Positions 24,643 through 36,400 are shown, counted from the first letter of the stretch. The stretch: DNA of 64,000 bases from Manihot esculenta (GCF_001659605.2 NC_035167.2:3224001-3288000), one strand, 5' to 3'. Notes: a model not told the origin generated them from the letters alone. Made by a program: numbers and translations.

Positions 24643-24657
24643 GTATATATATATAAT
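24643..24657 (-). promoter_or_regulatory. TATA-like element of peptide gene E
   Basis: On the minus strand TTATATATATATACAG precedes the leader AGTAGATAAGG..., about 55 bases upstream of the ATG at 24590. The same leader is found before pseudogene A. Confidence 0.5.
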
Positions 24658-24659
24658 AA

Positions 24660-26036
24660 AATTTTTCTGTAAGAATTTAAAATTCTCCACAGATTTATTA
24701 ATAAAAAATACAGAATGAGAAAAAAATAATTTAAAGAAGAGAAGAAGAAATTGCGAGTTGTATTGTAAATATAATATAGAAAGAGAAAAATATATTTATT
24801 AAATAATAATAATATTTTAAAATTTTTAATAATTAAAACATTATTTTAATGGGTCATATCGTCCCAGTCAATCTGCCACCAATACAATAAAATTTTTATT
24901 AATTAATCTTTTAATTTTTCTATTCCCCATTTCAAAAATTTATAAATTTTTTCATATTTTATTGAATAAAAATCTTATAATTTTTTTTTAATGTTTTTAT
25001 ATATAGTCACTCAACATATGAAATTTAATTATTTTGTTATTACATTTTTTAGTTTTGCTTTTTTAGTTAATTTATTTTTTTAATTTTTTATTATCGATGT
25101 AATTAATTTTGATTTAATATTTAACTATAAATTTATTGATAATATATTATTTATACTTAATTCTTTTTATAAATTTATTGAGCTTTTTATATTTTTTATT
25201 TAGTCTTAGTTGACAAGTAAATGACACTTTAAAATATGAGCAAGTCTCCGTTTGAATTTAAATTAAAAATTCCTATTAACTGGGTGTACATACATTACTA
25301 AGAAATTTCAATTGGAATATATGATTTCAGTTCATCACCAATCATAAATTCATTAATAAACTTTTTTATTCAAATTTTTTACTTAAAAAAATCCAATTGA
25401 ATTTTTAAAATTTTTTTTACCGTTTTAATTCAGAGGTAAAGCAAAAGATCAAATTATTTCTCTAAAATCTAGAAATGGATTCAATTCAAAACTTGAATTG
25501 TTAATTGATCTTGGGCTCTGTTTATTTTCTATATTTTTTTGTGTATTCACTAAAAAAGTTTAGTCAAAAGTTATTTTAAAAAAAATAAATTTATTTTTAT
25601 TTATAAATTTTATTTTTTAAATTAAATTAAACATTAAAAAAATATCTCGTTGGAAAATATTTTTTATAAAAAATAGTTTTTACTGAAATTTTTTTTAAAA
25701 ACAAATTATTTTTTATAAATAAATGAGAAACTTAAAATATTTTTTACAGAAAATATTTTTTAAATATAAATTATTTTCTATAAATAAATGAGAGACTTAA
25801 TGTTAAATCAATTCGAATCGATTTTGAATACAATTGCAGAATTCTTTCCTAATATCTCGTATAACAAAAATGATTATACATATTGTTAATGTAATGGATT
25901 AAAAAAAATTATGTCTGGCCAAATTAAGAGTCAAAGAGGCCCATGAAAGTCAATTAAATTAATTCTTTCTTTTTCAATTTAGTTGAGCTTTCAATTTTCT
26001 TTATAAAAATAGACCATTTAGTTGAATTTGGATCAT
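24660..26036. other. AT-rich intergenic DNA
   Basis: No gene was seen. Between about 25500 and 25800 a GGGCTCTGTTTATTT start and repeated TTTTTTATAAATAAATGAGA stretches suggest a small non-autonomous transposon remnant, but no clear ends or target duplication were found. Confidence 0.45.
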
Positions 26037-26381
26037 GCCTTTAATTGAATTTTGAATATGACAATAACCATATAGAAAAAAAAAACATAATTAATTACTA
26101 ATCTTGTGTGTTCGTTATTATTGTAGAGAAATCTTGATAACCTATAAACTAATTTCTCTCATTTAACTCTCTTTTATATAACAGTAATTTAATGGAATGG
26201 CTGTGTTTTTCTTAGGGTGGAGAGAGAACTAGTTTATATATCCTGTAAACTTTAGATCTTGTACGTCCATCAAGTACTGATTTTAACGGTCTAGATTTAA
26301 TATACTGTTAAATAAATAAAAACCTTAACCTAATATAAGTGGACTTAAAATACGTCTCAACATCATGCCATATTTCTTACA
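26037..26381 (-). repeat. 3' LTR of the copia element (outer end eroded)
   Basis: Aligns with 32434-32718, starting at TTTAATTGAATTTTGAATATG and ending ATTTCTTACA at 26381. It is followed by the minus-strand purine tract CCAAGTGGGAGAATG (26382 onwards). Its outermost part, matching 32352-32430, is not recognisable. Confidence 0.75.
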
Positions 26382-26989
26382 TTCTCCCACTTGGCCGGAT
26401 GTTTTCAATGTTAGGTTTAATAATATAATCATAATGCTAGTAAAATTAAATCTTATAAATCGTTAGTCATCGAAGCAGTCCAACACAATAAATTACATAA
26501 TGTGGGTTACGGCAATCATACACAATATAATCTGATACTCCCTTTCATATACTATTACATTAAGAACTTTCAAGTTCATAAGTTGTATATAAATAACATA
26601 AAGTTCACATTCTAGTTATGAAAATATAAATAAATTTCTTATTCAATCAATCATGTATACATAAACATTGTGAATAAGAAATATAAAATCCAGAAACATA
26701 TCGTAATTGAGCTCAAGAGTGTTAAAGCAAAACATAAACACCATCAGCAATCATCAATACAATCAAGACACATTCTAAGCACGTGTTCTTTGAAGGTCTT
26801 AGGTCATTAATCTTTAGTCAGTGGATCTGCAATCATAAGATCTGTTTTGATATGTTCTATACACACTCTTTGTTTTTAAATCTTCTCTTTCACAATAAAA
26901 ATACTTTAACTCTATGTGTTTTGCTCCTCGGGAGTATTTGTTATTTTTAGAGAAGAAAACTGCTGCAGAATTATCACAATAAATTTTTA

Positions 26990-29543
26990 GTGGCCTGCTT
27001 ACTGTGTTGACAATTTCAAGCCCTAAAATATAGTTTCACAGCCATAATGCATGAATTGTAGTCTCATAAGAAGCCATAAATTCTGCTTCCATAGTGGATG
27101 ATGTGATGATAGACCGTTTGGCAATTTTCCATGAGATTGCTCCATCAACTAATAGGAACAAATAACCAAACATTGACTTTCTACTATCAACACACCCAGC
27201 AAAATCTGAATCTGAATATCCAATCACTTCTTAGTGATCAGACTTCTTATGAGTGAGCATGTATATCCTTCATTCTTTGAAGATATCTTAACACTTTCTT
27301 TGCAGCTTTTCAATGATCGATACCAGGATTACTTTTATATCTACCCAGCATTCCTATTGCAAAACTGATGTCGGGTCTGGTACAAGTTTGAAAATACATC
27401 AAACTGCCCACAATTGAAGTATATGGAATTGTTTCCATTTCTTTACGTTCCACATCATGCTTTGGACATTGCATAAGACTACATTTGTCTCCCTTTTGAC
27501 TAGAAACTAAACATGCAGAGCATTTGCTCATGTTAAATTTCTCAAGAATTCTTTCAATATAGGCTTTCTGAGACAATTCCAATAAACATTCTGATCTCTT
27601 ACGAAATATTGAAATTCCTATCACATAGGATGCATCTCCTATATCTTTTATTTCAAAATTCTTAAAAAGAAATTCTTTAGTCTTATGCTATAACCCTAAA
27701 TCATTTGCAGCAAGCAGAATGTCATCAACATAAAAAATCAAAAATAGAAACTTACTTCCATTAATTTTTCGGTAAATATACAGGTCAATAGTGATCTCCC
27801 CAAAATCGAAAGAAGTAATGGTATTGTTGAACTTAATATATCATTGTCTGTATGCTTTTTTAAGTCCATATATTGATTTCTTTAATTGACACACCATATA
27901 TTCTTTGTTTTTAATGGAAAAACCTTCATATTGATCTATATAAACTTCCTCTTCAAGGTCTCCATTCAGAAATGTTGTTTTGACATCCATCTGATGGAGC
28001 TCTAAAACAAAATTAGCTACTAATGCCAAAACTATTCTCAAAGAATCCTTTTTTAAAACAGGTAAAAAAGTCTCTTTATAATCAATGTCATCTTTCTGAG
28101 TATAATTTTGGCAACAAGTCTAGCTTTATGTCTTTCAACATTGACATTTGAGTCGCGTTTGGTCTTAAACATCCATTTACAACCAACTCTTTTGCATCCT
28201 TCTAGCAAGTCTACAAGATCCCAGACATTATTCTAAGCCATTGATTTTAACTCTTCTTTCATAGCATCAACCCATCTTTCAGACTTATCACTATCCATGA
28301 CTTATGAAAATGAAATAGGATTATTATCAATGCCACAATCAAAATCTGACTCTTGCAAATAAACCAAATAATCATCAGGAATAGCTGACCTTCTAACCCT
28401 TACAGGTTTGTTTAAGTCTATACCACCTAGTTCATTTACACGAGTTGGTGGTAAGTTAGGTTCTTCATGGGGTGCTATTTCATTGTGCAAATGTTGTTCT
28501 TGATTATTTTATTCTTCCGAAATAGGGAGAACATTTGTTGTAACTGTTAGGTTAGGAATATTTATGGTTAATGGAACATTAACTCTTATTTTATTAACAT
28601 CCACAGCTTAATTTTCAGCGCTCCCACTAACTTCACCATTCTGTAAAAATTTGGCATTTGTTGTTTCAAAAACTCTAGAACTATGGTTTGGATAGTAAAA
28701 CTTGTACCCTTTGGATTTCTCTGGGTAATCTATAAAGTAACCATTAACTGTTCGAGAATCCAATTTTCTTTCATATAGATTATAAATTCGTTCTTTTGCT
28801 GGACAACCCCAAATATGTAGGTGTCTTAAACTAGGTTTCCTTCCGATCCATAACTCAAAAGGAGTTTTAGAAATTGACTTACTAGGAACCCTAACCATAT
28901 CCATTAATGTTCTATTCTGCCTTTCTGCCACACCATTTTATTGTGGTGTGTTTGGCATGGTATACTGTGCACATATGCCATGACTTTTAAGGAACTTGGC
29001 AAACGAACCAGGACACTATCCAGATTCATCATACTTTCGATAATACTCACCACCTCTATCAGATCTTACAATTTTTATCTTTTTATCTAATCGCCTTTCA
29101 ATCTTCTTTACAAAAACTTCAAGGGCATTTATAGATTGAGATTTTTCTTACAACAAATAGATGTATCCATAACTTGAAAAATATTCTATAAAGGTGATAA
29201 AGTATTTTTCTCCATTAAAAGACGAAGTGTCAAAAGGTCCACAAATATCAGTGTGTATTATTTCAAGAAGTTGACTGCTTCTTGTGGCTCCTTTCTTGTT
29301 ATGTTTGGTTTGCTTGCGCTTAATACATTCCACACAAAAGCCAAGATCAGTAAAATCTAGATTTGATAGAATCTCATTCTTTACTAATCTTTCTAACCTT
29401 TCTTTGGATATATGACCCAGACGTTTATGCCACAAGTAAGCAGAATGTTCATTCGCCAAACTACATTTTATTCCAATATTATTATTAACATTAAACAGAG
29501 ATTGAGAAAAATTATCATCAAGCTTCAATTTATATAAACCATC
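26990..29543 (-). pseudogene. Copia pol remnant: integrase, reverse transcriptase, RNase H
   Basis: Recognisable blocks on the minus strand are: a Gag-pre-integrase zinc region (LWHKRLGHISKERLERLV with later CVECIKRKQTKH, 29528-29148), the integrase C-terminal part (MAERQNRTLMDMVR and FELWIGRKPSLRHLHIWG, 28931-28608), the reverse-transcriptase start (QMDVKTTFLNGDLEEEVYID, 28041-27841), YTSIVGSLMYFQTCTRPDIS (27624-27310) and RNase H (IGYSDSDFAGCVDSRKSMFG, 27227-27036). Stops and frame changes separate all blocks, and the YVDD-like catalytic region is only found out of frame near 27740-27760. Confidence 0.85.
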
Positions 29544-30883
29544 TGTTGGACCTAAGTGTTCTATTCCTTGTTTTGGTGACTAATAAATAATTGATGTGCT
29601 ACTAATTATCTTTAGGAGTGTTTGTGTGAGCTTGTAGGTCCCTAATTTAAATAAATGAAATTGCTTCATTTTAAAGAATGAAAAGTACCAAGATTGGAAG
29701 TATACTACAAGAAAGGGACCAACTTATTTTATGCATTGTGAATTTCAATTAATTAATTGTGTTGGCTCAAATTTTTTTTTTTTAATCCTAAAAACTTACA
29801 AATATGGCCAATTTTTAAGTAATTATTTCTGGGGACTAAAATAAAATTTGAAGTATGGAGCCTTTGTGGAGATACTTTTCCATCAAATAAGAGATTTCAA
29901 ATTATAGGTTATAAAAATTCAAATAAAATAAAATTAGAAGTTTGTAACTTAAGTTTTTGCTCCATATTTGAGGGACCAAAATGAAAATTTTCAAATGGAG
30001 TGCTTTTGAAATTATTTTTTATCAAAATAAAAAATCTTAAAATATAGGTTATAAAGATTCAAACGGATTGAAATTCGGAGTTTTATAGCTTAAATTATGA
30101 TTTTTCAAAGGTTTAATGAAATATTTATACCCTAAAGCCAAATGTTCGGATTCCAAAAGTGGAGGAACATACGCAAAACTTCTAAATATTCGGCCGTCGA
30201 ACATTGACTTTAGCCCTCCAAAAATCTATTTTCAAGAAGTTATTTTTCACCTCTAAACGTTCGGTCGCCGAACTTTAACTTTAAGCCGCCAAATTTGAGT
30301 TTTTCTAAGTACGAAATAATTGTTATTTCAGTACACAAATGATTCTATTTGCATTTAATGCATATCCAATGGCCATATTTATATTAGAACTATAAATATA
30401 ATGTGTTTATGATCTAAAAAAGTTACAACAACTATCTAAGCACACATTTATTGAGATTCAAGTTTTTTACACTTTCTCTCTCTAAACCTTCCATAGCATT
30501 AATTTCTTGAAAGTTTGCTTTGAATTGTAATTAGTTTATATTTTAAGATTGAGTGAAGGTTGTTGAGTGAATGTATTGTAGTGATGTGATTTTGAGCACA
30601 GGATTGCTCTTGTGAGAAAAAGAGAATTGTAAAGAGTAATGGTTTTGCTCTACAATTGTAAGAGGTTTTAATCTTCATCAAAAAAAAATTTGATAGTGGA
30701 GTTGAACTATCAAGGAGAGTCTTGAGGAGAGGATGTAGGCTTGGGATAGTTGAACCTCCATAAATCCTTGTATTCATTATTCTCTTCCTTCTTTATTCCT
30801 TTTTAATTTATATTTTTACCCTTTAATTTTTTATAAACCCAATTCATCCCCCCTCTTGGATTATTTCAAGGGACAACACCATC
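29539..30883 (+). mobile_element. Solo LTR (1335 bp) nested in the copia element, with CCATC target duplication
   Basis: The LTR runs from TGTTGGACC (29544) to GGGACAACA (30878) and is flanked on both sides by CCATC (29539-29543 and 30879-30883). The copia reading frame resumes cleanly on each side (ILMDG on one side, GLYKLKL on the other), which confirms the boundaries. A TATA-like TATAAATATAATG near 30391 and the CCCCCCTCTTGG 3' end suggest plus-strand orientation. No internal domain remains, so the rest was lost by LTR-LTR recombination. Two imperfect palindromes (TTCGGCCGTCGAA near 30187, TTCGGTCGCCGAA near 30262) resemble those in the Tekay LTR. Confidence 0.88.
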
Positions 30884-31860
30884 CATAAGAATTGCATTAC
30901 TAATAAAGGAACTATTGTTATATAAATTGAAACAACCATTTCCACCATTAGAAGTATATCCACTAGCATCAAGTCTAGAAATAAAAATTAAATTCCTAAA
31001 GTTGAAAGTACATAAAGAGTGTTCATTAGATCTAAGTGATGTCCAGTATCTAATGTCAGTCTGTAAGACCTTACACCTTCAATTGGGGCCTTCATTCAGT
31101 TCTCCACAAATACAAAGTTGCTAGTTGACTTTATGATTTGGATCGTAAGGAATCCCTACATAATATTAGAAACACGAGCAGTGGCGCCGGAATCAAACCA
31201 CCAAGTATTAGAAGGAACTTCAAATAAATTTGATTCAAAGCATACAGAAACATAATATGTACCTTTCTTTTTTAACCAAGCCTCACGCTTCAGGCAATCC
31301 TTTTGGAGATGCCCTTCTTTCTTGTAGAAATAACATCTAACTGACTTATGTCCTTTCTTTTCATCATCAGCAACCTATAGGGCTTTAGTAGGTTGTTGTT
31401 TCTTCTTGAAACTTTTGGCCTTTGGTTTGACTTTCTTTTCAGCTCCTTGTTCCACCTGATTAATTGGATGAACTCCTTATTTCTTTAATCTCGCTTCCTC
31501 TTGAATAAGCTTACTGGACAATTCATCAATATTCCACTTATCCTTCAGTGTGTTATAATTGATGTAAAATACCCCATATTCAGTAGAAGGTGAGTTCATG
31601 ATAAACTGTATTAAGAAGGAGTCCTCCACTATCATATCCAGTGACTTAAGTCTTGCTTCAGTATTTGTCATGTCAATGACATGTTGCTGCATACTCTTTG
31701 ACTCGTCAAACTTTATGGTCGTGAATTCAGCCATAAGTGTCCCTGTAAGTGTCTTATCAGCAGAATGAAACTTTTCTTTCACCAGTTGAAGAAAATCTTT
31801 AGCATTCTAATTTTCAGTACTGGGAAAAGTAAACTTAATGTTATTGGCAATTGTCATTCA
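30884..31860 (-). pseudogene. Copia gag and protease remnant
   Basis: The 31782-31477 frame reads as a Gag of the UBN2 type (EFTTIKFDESKSMQQHVIDM, then LNTLKDKW-like and SSKLIQEEARLKK). A zinc-knuckle region with C-Y-F-Y-K-K-E-G-H-L-Q-K-D-C follows at about 31350-31290, then the protease region near 31180 (WWFDSGATARVSN-like). Several stops are present. Confidence 0.75.
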
Positions 31861-32351
31861 CATAAAGTATATAAATTATATGATTGTCCATTCAAAAATT
31901 AATTCGGCTACTTTAATGCCTAATAAATTAATTTTATTCAAAAAGTCATGGTGTCAATAATTTATATTTATATAAATTTAAATTCAGGATGACAATACAT
32001 TATTTAATCAAAATTAATGATCAATATGGTAATTAAATATAATCATAATTATAATTATTATTTGAATTGGGTTTAATCTACTGCTGTAACAGCCCCAAAC
32101 AAAATTAAAAGATTAATATATCATGCTCACATCATCATAAAAGAAAGCATTAATATATTATATTAATCGATTCATAATTGTAAAGAGAAAACATTATATC
32201 TGAGACTTGAGAAACATAATCATAAACATGTTTACATCGTCATAATTTTATTAGTTTATGTCTTACATCATCATCACAAATTTCATTAAAACATAATCAA
32301 ATATAAATTTATAGATTATTATCAATTTAAAACTATGCTCTGAATACCATA
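31861..32351 (-). other. Copia 5' leader and primer-binding site
   Basis: On the minus strand the LTR end is followed by ATGGTATTCAGAGC (about 32337-32350), a one-base-changed tRNA-Met primer site. The leader between it and gag is AT-rich and has no other feature that I can support. Confidence 0.7.
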
Positions 32352-32718
32352 TGTAAAATTATTAATAATTGATTGCGATCAAAATTATTCAAGTGCAATC
32401 AAAACAACATAAACCTTAAATTAATTATAAGTAATCACGTCTTTAATTAGATTTTGAATATGACAACAACCACATAAAAAGAAAATAATAAATTATTAAT
32501 CTTGTGCGGAATTCATCATTATTGTAGAGAAATCTTAATAACCTGTAAATTAGTTTATCTCCCTTAATTCTCTTTTATGTAACAGTTATTTGATAGAATT
32601 ATTTTGTTTTTCTTATGGTGGGAAGAAAACTAGTTTATATTACTATTAAATAAATAAAAACTCTAATATAATATAAGTAGACTTACATACGGCTAAACAT
32701 TAGACCATATTTCTTACA
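32352..32718 (-). repeat. 5' LTR of the copia element
   Basis: Bounded by TGTAAAATTATT (32352) next to the primer site and TTTCTTACA (32718). The LTR's outer end is only about 20 bases from the TATA-like box of the downstream peptide gene at 32807. Confidence 0.85.
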
Positions 32719-32736
32719 TATACTCTATCAACTTTC

Positions 32737-32753
32737 TCTATAATACACACGTG
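32737..32753 (+). promoter_or_regulatory. Core promoter of peptide gene F (TATA-like box, CACGTG)
   Basis: CTCTATAATA (32737-32746) followed by CACGTG (32748-32753) precedes a leader with GGCAAAAGCATTC, matching the leader of gene D. The copia LTR begins within 20 bases upstream, so more distant control sequences are those of the transposon or lie beyond 6.7 kb of it. Confidence 0.5.
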
Positions 32754-32806
32754 CTCAAAAGCCACACCAAGGCAAAAGCATTCGAAGACGTCCATCAAAG
32801 TTGCTT

Positions 32807-33260
32807 ATGAGGAGGTAATTCTTCTTTTAATTGTTTTTTAACACTAGATTATTTATATGAAATCTAGGTAATTATATATTGTTGTGGATGCAGTTTGATG
32901 AAGAAGAAGAAGGAGGTAGTGTTATTATTAATCTTAATTACTATTGGTGGATCAATCTCAAGTACTGTTGGAGTTGAATATGAAACATACGCTTGGGGAA
33001 AGGGAAACAAAGAGAAAATTGGTTGTCAACTTGTAAGAAAATCAAATCCAAGGAGGAGTAGCTACTTGGCTTGTGAAGATGTCAAGAGAAGAATCCATAC
33101 CGAATATGAACATCTGCTACCTGCAGGCTCCGACCAAACTGACGATGCCAATTTCAGACATAATCCAATGCCAAGATTAATATCCAAACCACACATATAT
33201 CGAAGGATTGGAGCCGATGGTAGCAGTTCTAAGCCTGGTGCTCATGGTGATGCTCATTGA
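32807..33260 (+). CDS. Small secreted peptide precursor F (124 aa)
   Basis: The coding sequence joins 32807-32814 (ATGAGGAG, GTAATT donor) and 32894-33260 (after GGATGCAG). The product starts MRSLMKKKKEVVLLLILITI, a signal peptide with an unusually basic n-region and likely cleavage near residue 29. The middle carries KGNKEKIGCQLVRKSNPRR, matching the KKKTGCQL...NP region of gene D and the HPRR region of gene G. The family motif appears as D-D-A-N-F-R and is followed by HNPMPRLIS. The tail is GADGSSSKPGAHGDAH. A truncated duplicate of the tail and 3' flank sits at 13106. A mature C-terminal glycine/serine/proline peptide is likely but not shown, and receptor and role are unknown. Confidence 0.7.
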
Positions 33261-33768
33261 TCTTACAGTGCGGAGGAACAGTGTAAGATCGAAATAATGT
33301 AATAAATTAAATATTGTATTTCCTGAAAGAAATTAAATAATTTAGCAAAATATGTGCTAATTTAAATACAAAATTTTGTTCAATATTCCAAAGTTATAAT
33401 CAATGATTAATGAGTTAATATTATTTAATCTTTTAATTAAAAAAATTCAATTGGTCCTATTTAATATTAATCTTTTAACTTTTTTTTTTAAAAAAAAATC
33501 AGTTGGTCTGGGTTCTATTATGGTTTCTCTTCACATCTTCACTTAGCATTTTCTGCTTTTCTTGCAACTTGACAACCAGTTTTCTCTTTCCTTCCCTATT
33601 GTGAAGCCAAGTACTCAAGTGGTTCAACTCCATGAGAACAAGATCTTGATCCACCAATAATCAGCATTAACAATAGCTACGAACGGACCCAGAATGAAAC
33701 AGAATCTTCATGTATGTCTGCCAAGTTTTGATGAACAATCAGCAATATTTTGGGCCTTGTAACAAAGA

Positions 33769-33864
33769 TCAATCATGACCTGAAGGACCAGAGGGGGGAG
33801 AAACAGACTGCTTAGCATCTATCAATTTTCTTACAAAGTTTCCATCAATAATTTCTGCAGGCAT
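33769..33864 (-). pseudogene. Secreted-peptide pseudogene C' (SGPSGHD tail)
   Basis: From 33864 down the minus strand reads MPAEIIDGNFVRKLIDAK, then QSVSPPSGPSGHD and stop. It is nearly identical to pseudogene C at 13650, and both sit in the same place relative to gene F or its relic. No signal-peptide exon was recognised further upstream (33870-34010). The peptide tail is unusually well kept between the two copies for dead DNA, but this may only reflect a recent duplication. Confidence 0.6.
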
Positions 33865-34697
33865 GCATGTAAAGATTTGCTTCAACTTGTTCATGATCAG
33901 TACAGTTGGTTGGATGGATATTTTTGGTTTGGAGATTATGAACTTGAGATGGGGGATAATATGATTTGGACACCTAGAGATGATTTGATTCAGTAATGAG
34001 CCGAAATTGGTTCAAAAGGGAATAAATGTTGGTAGTAATTAAAAGTAATTGAGCCGAATGTTATGTTTAGAGAGATAAAGTTTTCTTAACGATGCAAAAT
34101 GGTGGTTTCAGTGAAGTCATGCAGATGATCCAGATTCTGGTTGGATAGAGTATATCTGTGACGCGTAAACTAATAAATATTGAATCGGCTAATCCATATT
34201 TTAGCTATTGTTACTTCAACCCTGTTTATCGTAAATGCATTTAATACTCGTAATGAAACGAGCCGATAAAAACTTGACTAAAATCAGAATGTTGACATCT
34301 GAGTTAGAGATTATACAAGTCATGAAATTGATGACTTGAGATTATACAGGTCATGAAATTTAACAACAGTACTTATTGTTGTTAGTAATTACATACTTCA
34401 TTCATTATAAGAAATATATCTTAAAGCATCGTTTTGAAAACATCATTCACAATAAAAAAAATGATTTTTCATATAATTTTGTTTTTCAAAAATAAAAATT
34501 TTAAACTAAAAATAATTAAAATTTTATTTTAGTTATAAAAATTAAGGAAAAAAATCAATTGAATTAAAATAAATTTTTTATTAAATAATAAACATGTAGA
34601 GAATTTTTCATAATTCTTACATTTATTTCCACCTAAAAACAGATGGATCAACTTTTGAAAAACTTATTCTCTACGGTCACATATATATTAACCTAAA

Positions 34698-35112
34698 TCA
34701 ATGACCGGGTTGACCAGCGCGACGAGAGTCAGAGGTCTCAGCCTCTGTCAATATTCTTGGAGAGTGAATGTTTCTGAAGTTTCCATCAACAAATTGGGGT
34801 GAGATGGCTTCAAGATTATCAATTTCAATGGATTCTGAATCCATTTCATCTGAGTTTCTAGTCCTCCTTGGATGATTTTTGCTGTGCAAATAACCAAATT
34901 TTCCTTTCTTTTCTTCTTTTGAAGTCAATTTTTCAAACTCAGCTCCAAAAGAAAATGAGATTGATCCAACAGCAATTAAGCTTAAGATCACTAGCAACTT
35001 CATCATCAAACTGCAGAACAAAATTTAAATAACACTTGGAATTTCATGTGTTGATCAAATAAAATGATTTTGATGTTAAGAAAGAAAAAGAAAAAAAAAA
35101 TTACCTGGCCAT
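34698..35112 (-). CDS. Small secreted peptide precursor G (106 aa) ending in PGH
   Basis: The coding sequence joins 35112-35105 (ATGGCCAG, GTAATT donor) and 35010-34698 (after TTCTGCAG). The product begins MASLMMKLLVILSLIAVGSI with a signal peptide to about residue 25. A lysine-rich stretch (TSKEEKKGKFGYLHSKNHPRR) corresponds to the basic middle of genes D and F. EIDNLE is shared with gene E. F-V-D-G-N-F-R is the clearest copy of the family motif. The tail is SDSRRAGQPGH: a C-terminal G-x-G-H or P-G-H ending after Ser/Arg is typical of PIP and CEP peptides. No paralogue was found at the matching place in the 13-kb block, where it seems to be deleted. Confidence 0.75.
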
Positions 35113-35211
35113 AATCTTGTTCCGGATGTGTTGCCTCTTCGCCAAAGTTCCAACTTCCTAAGAACCTTGACCTAATGAATTTGTGAGTCGCCTTCAGCAT
35201 ATGAAATCTCA

Positions 35212-35221
35212 TATACTTATA
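35212..35221 (-). promoter_or_regulatory. TATA-like element of peptide gene G
   Basis: TATAAGTATA on the minus strand lies about 100 bases before the ATG at 35112, a suitable spacing for a leader of about 70 nt. Confidence 0.5.
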
Positions 35222-35399
35222 CAAGACAAACAGGGTGGAGATAGAAAATTGAGTCAGTGGAACCCACAAAAAAAAATATTTTACTCAATTTAGAAAAAAT
35301 AATAATAATAAAAATATCTAATATGTAATTTAGCCTTTAAATCTTACATAAATGTTTATATAAATGGTTAGTGCAGTTCTTAAGTTTTAAAGGGGATTC

Positions 35400-36400
35400 A
35401 AATTTGAAGGTATTCACGTCATCGAACTAATCATTCGGTTGATTCGATTAAAATTTAAAATAAATTAAATAATTTAAAAATTAAAATTTTAATACTTATA
35501 AAAATCAAATTGAGTTGAGCAAAAATCAAATTGAATTGAATCGATTTGATTCAATTTAATTCGGTTCGATTTGATTTATTCGATTAAACTTTTTCATAGA
35601 TTTTTTATTTTTTATATTTTATTTTTAATATTTTAAAATTTAATTGAAATGTTTCAACCTTAATTATAGTTTAATCTCTTAATTTAATTTTTTCATATCA
35701 AAATTAAATCCAACTGAAATAACTGAAATTTTTAAAATTAAAAATTAAATTAAAATTTTAAATTAATTTAATTCAATTAATTTTTTAATTTAAATTGAAT
35801 ATAGACTTGGTCAAAAAATACATATTTTGTACTAAATTAATTAAACGTAAGAAAGACTTGATGTGTTATCCATGTGAACATATAACATTTTTTTCAAAAA
35901 AAAGCTGGTGTATATGAATGGAGTGGGTGGAATTGACTCGGACAAATACAACGACTTTAGTCAGGTCTCATGAATTTAATGACAAAGAGGTAGATTTGGT
36001 TTAAAATCGAATCAAATTAAATAAATTAAAAATTAAATTTTAGTATTTATATAAATTAAATAAAATTAATTTTAAATAAAAATTAAATTAAATTGAATTA
36101 ATTTAATTCAGTTTAATTTAATCGATTGCATTTTTAATAAATTTTTTATTTTTTATAATTTATTTTTAATATTTTAAAATTAAATTAAAATATTTCAATT
36201 TTAATTATAATTAATCTCTTAGTATTATTAAAAATAATATATTATTATCACTAACTAATTTGATTTAATTTTTTAATTTTTTTAATTAAAATTATATCAA
36301 AATGAAATTATTGAAATTTTAGAAACTAGAGACCAAATTGAATTAAATGTCTAAATTAATTTAGATCGATTAAATTTTTTAATTTAAATGACTATTTATA
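35400..36400. repeat. Two copies of an AT-rich dispersed repeat
   Basis: Sequences of the type TTGAATCGATTTGATTCAAT followed by TTTTTTATTTTTTATATTTTATTTTTAA occur at about 35400-35810 and 35990-36400. Similar pieces occur at 19870-20230, 53560-53720 and 57240-57370. They look like diverged copies of a non-coding transposon. At 35811-35850 a stretch matches 14245-14285. Confidence 0.5.

Larger units (their letters stand above)
26037..32718 (-). mobile_element. Degenerate Ty1/copia retrotransposon carrying a nested solo LTR
   Basis: Minus-strand order: 5' LTR 32352-32718, primer site near 32337-32350, gag about 31860-31250, a stretch interrupted by a solo LTR (29544-30878), then integrase, reverse transcriptase and RNase H down to about 26990, and a 3' LTR ending at 26381. 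The LTR begins TGTAAGAAATATGG in element orientation. The LTRs have diverged clearly: the left copy lacks about 80 bases at its outer end and has an extra 60-base stretch. Coding frames carry many stops. This is an old, dead insertion. Confidence 0.88.
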
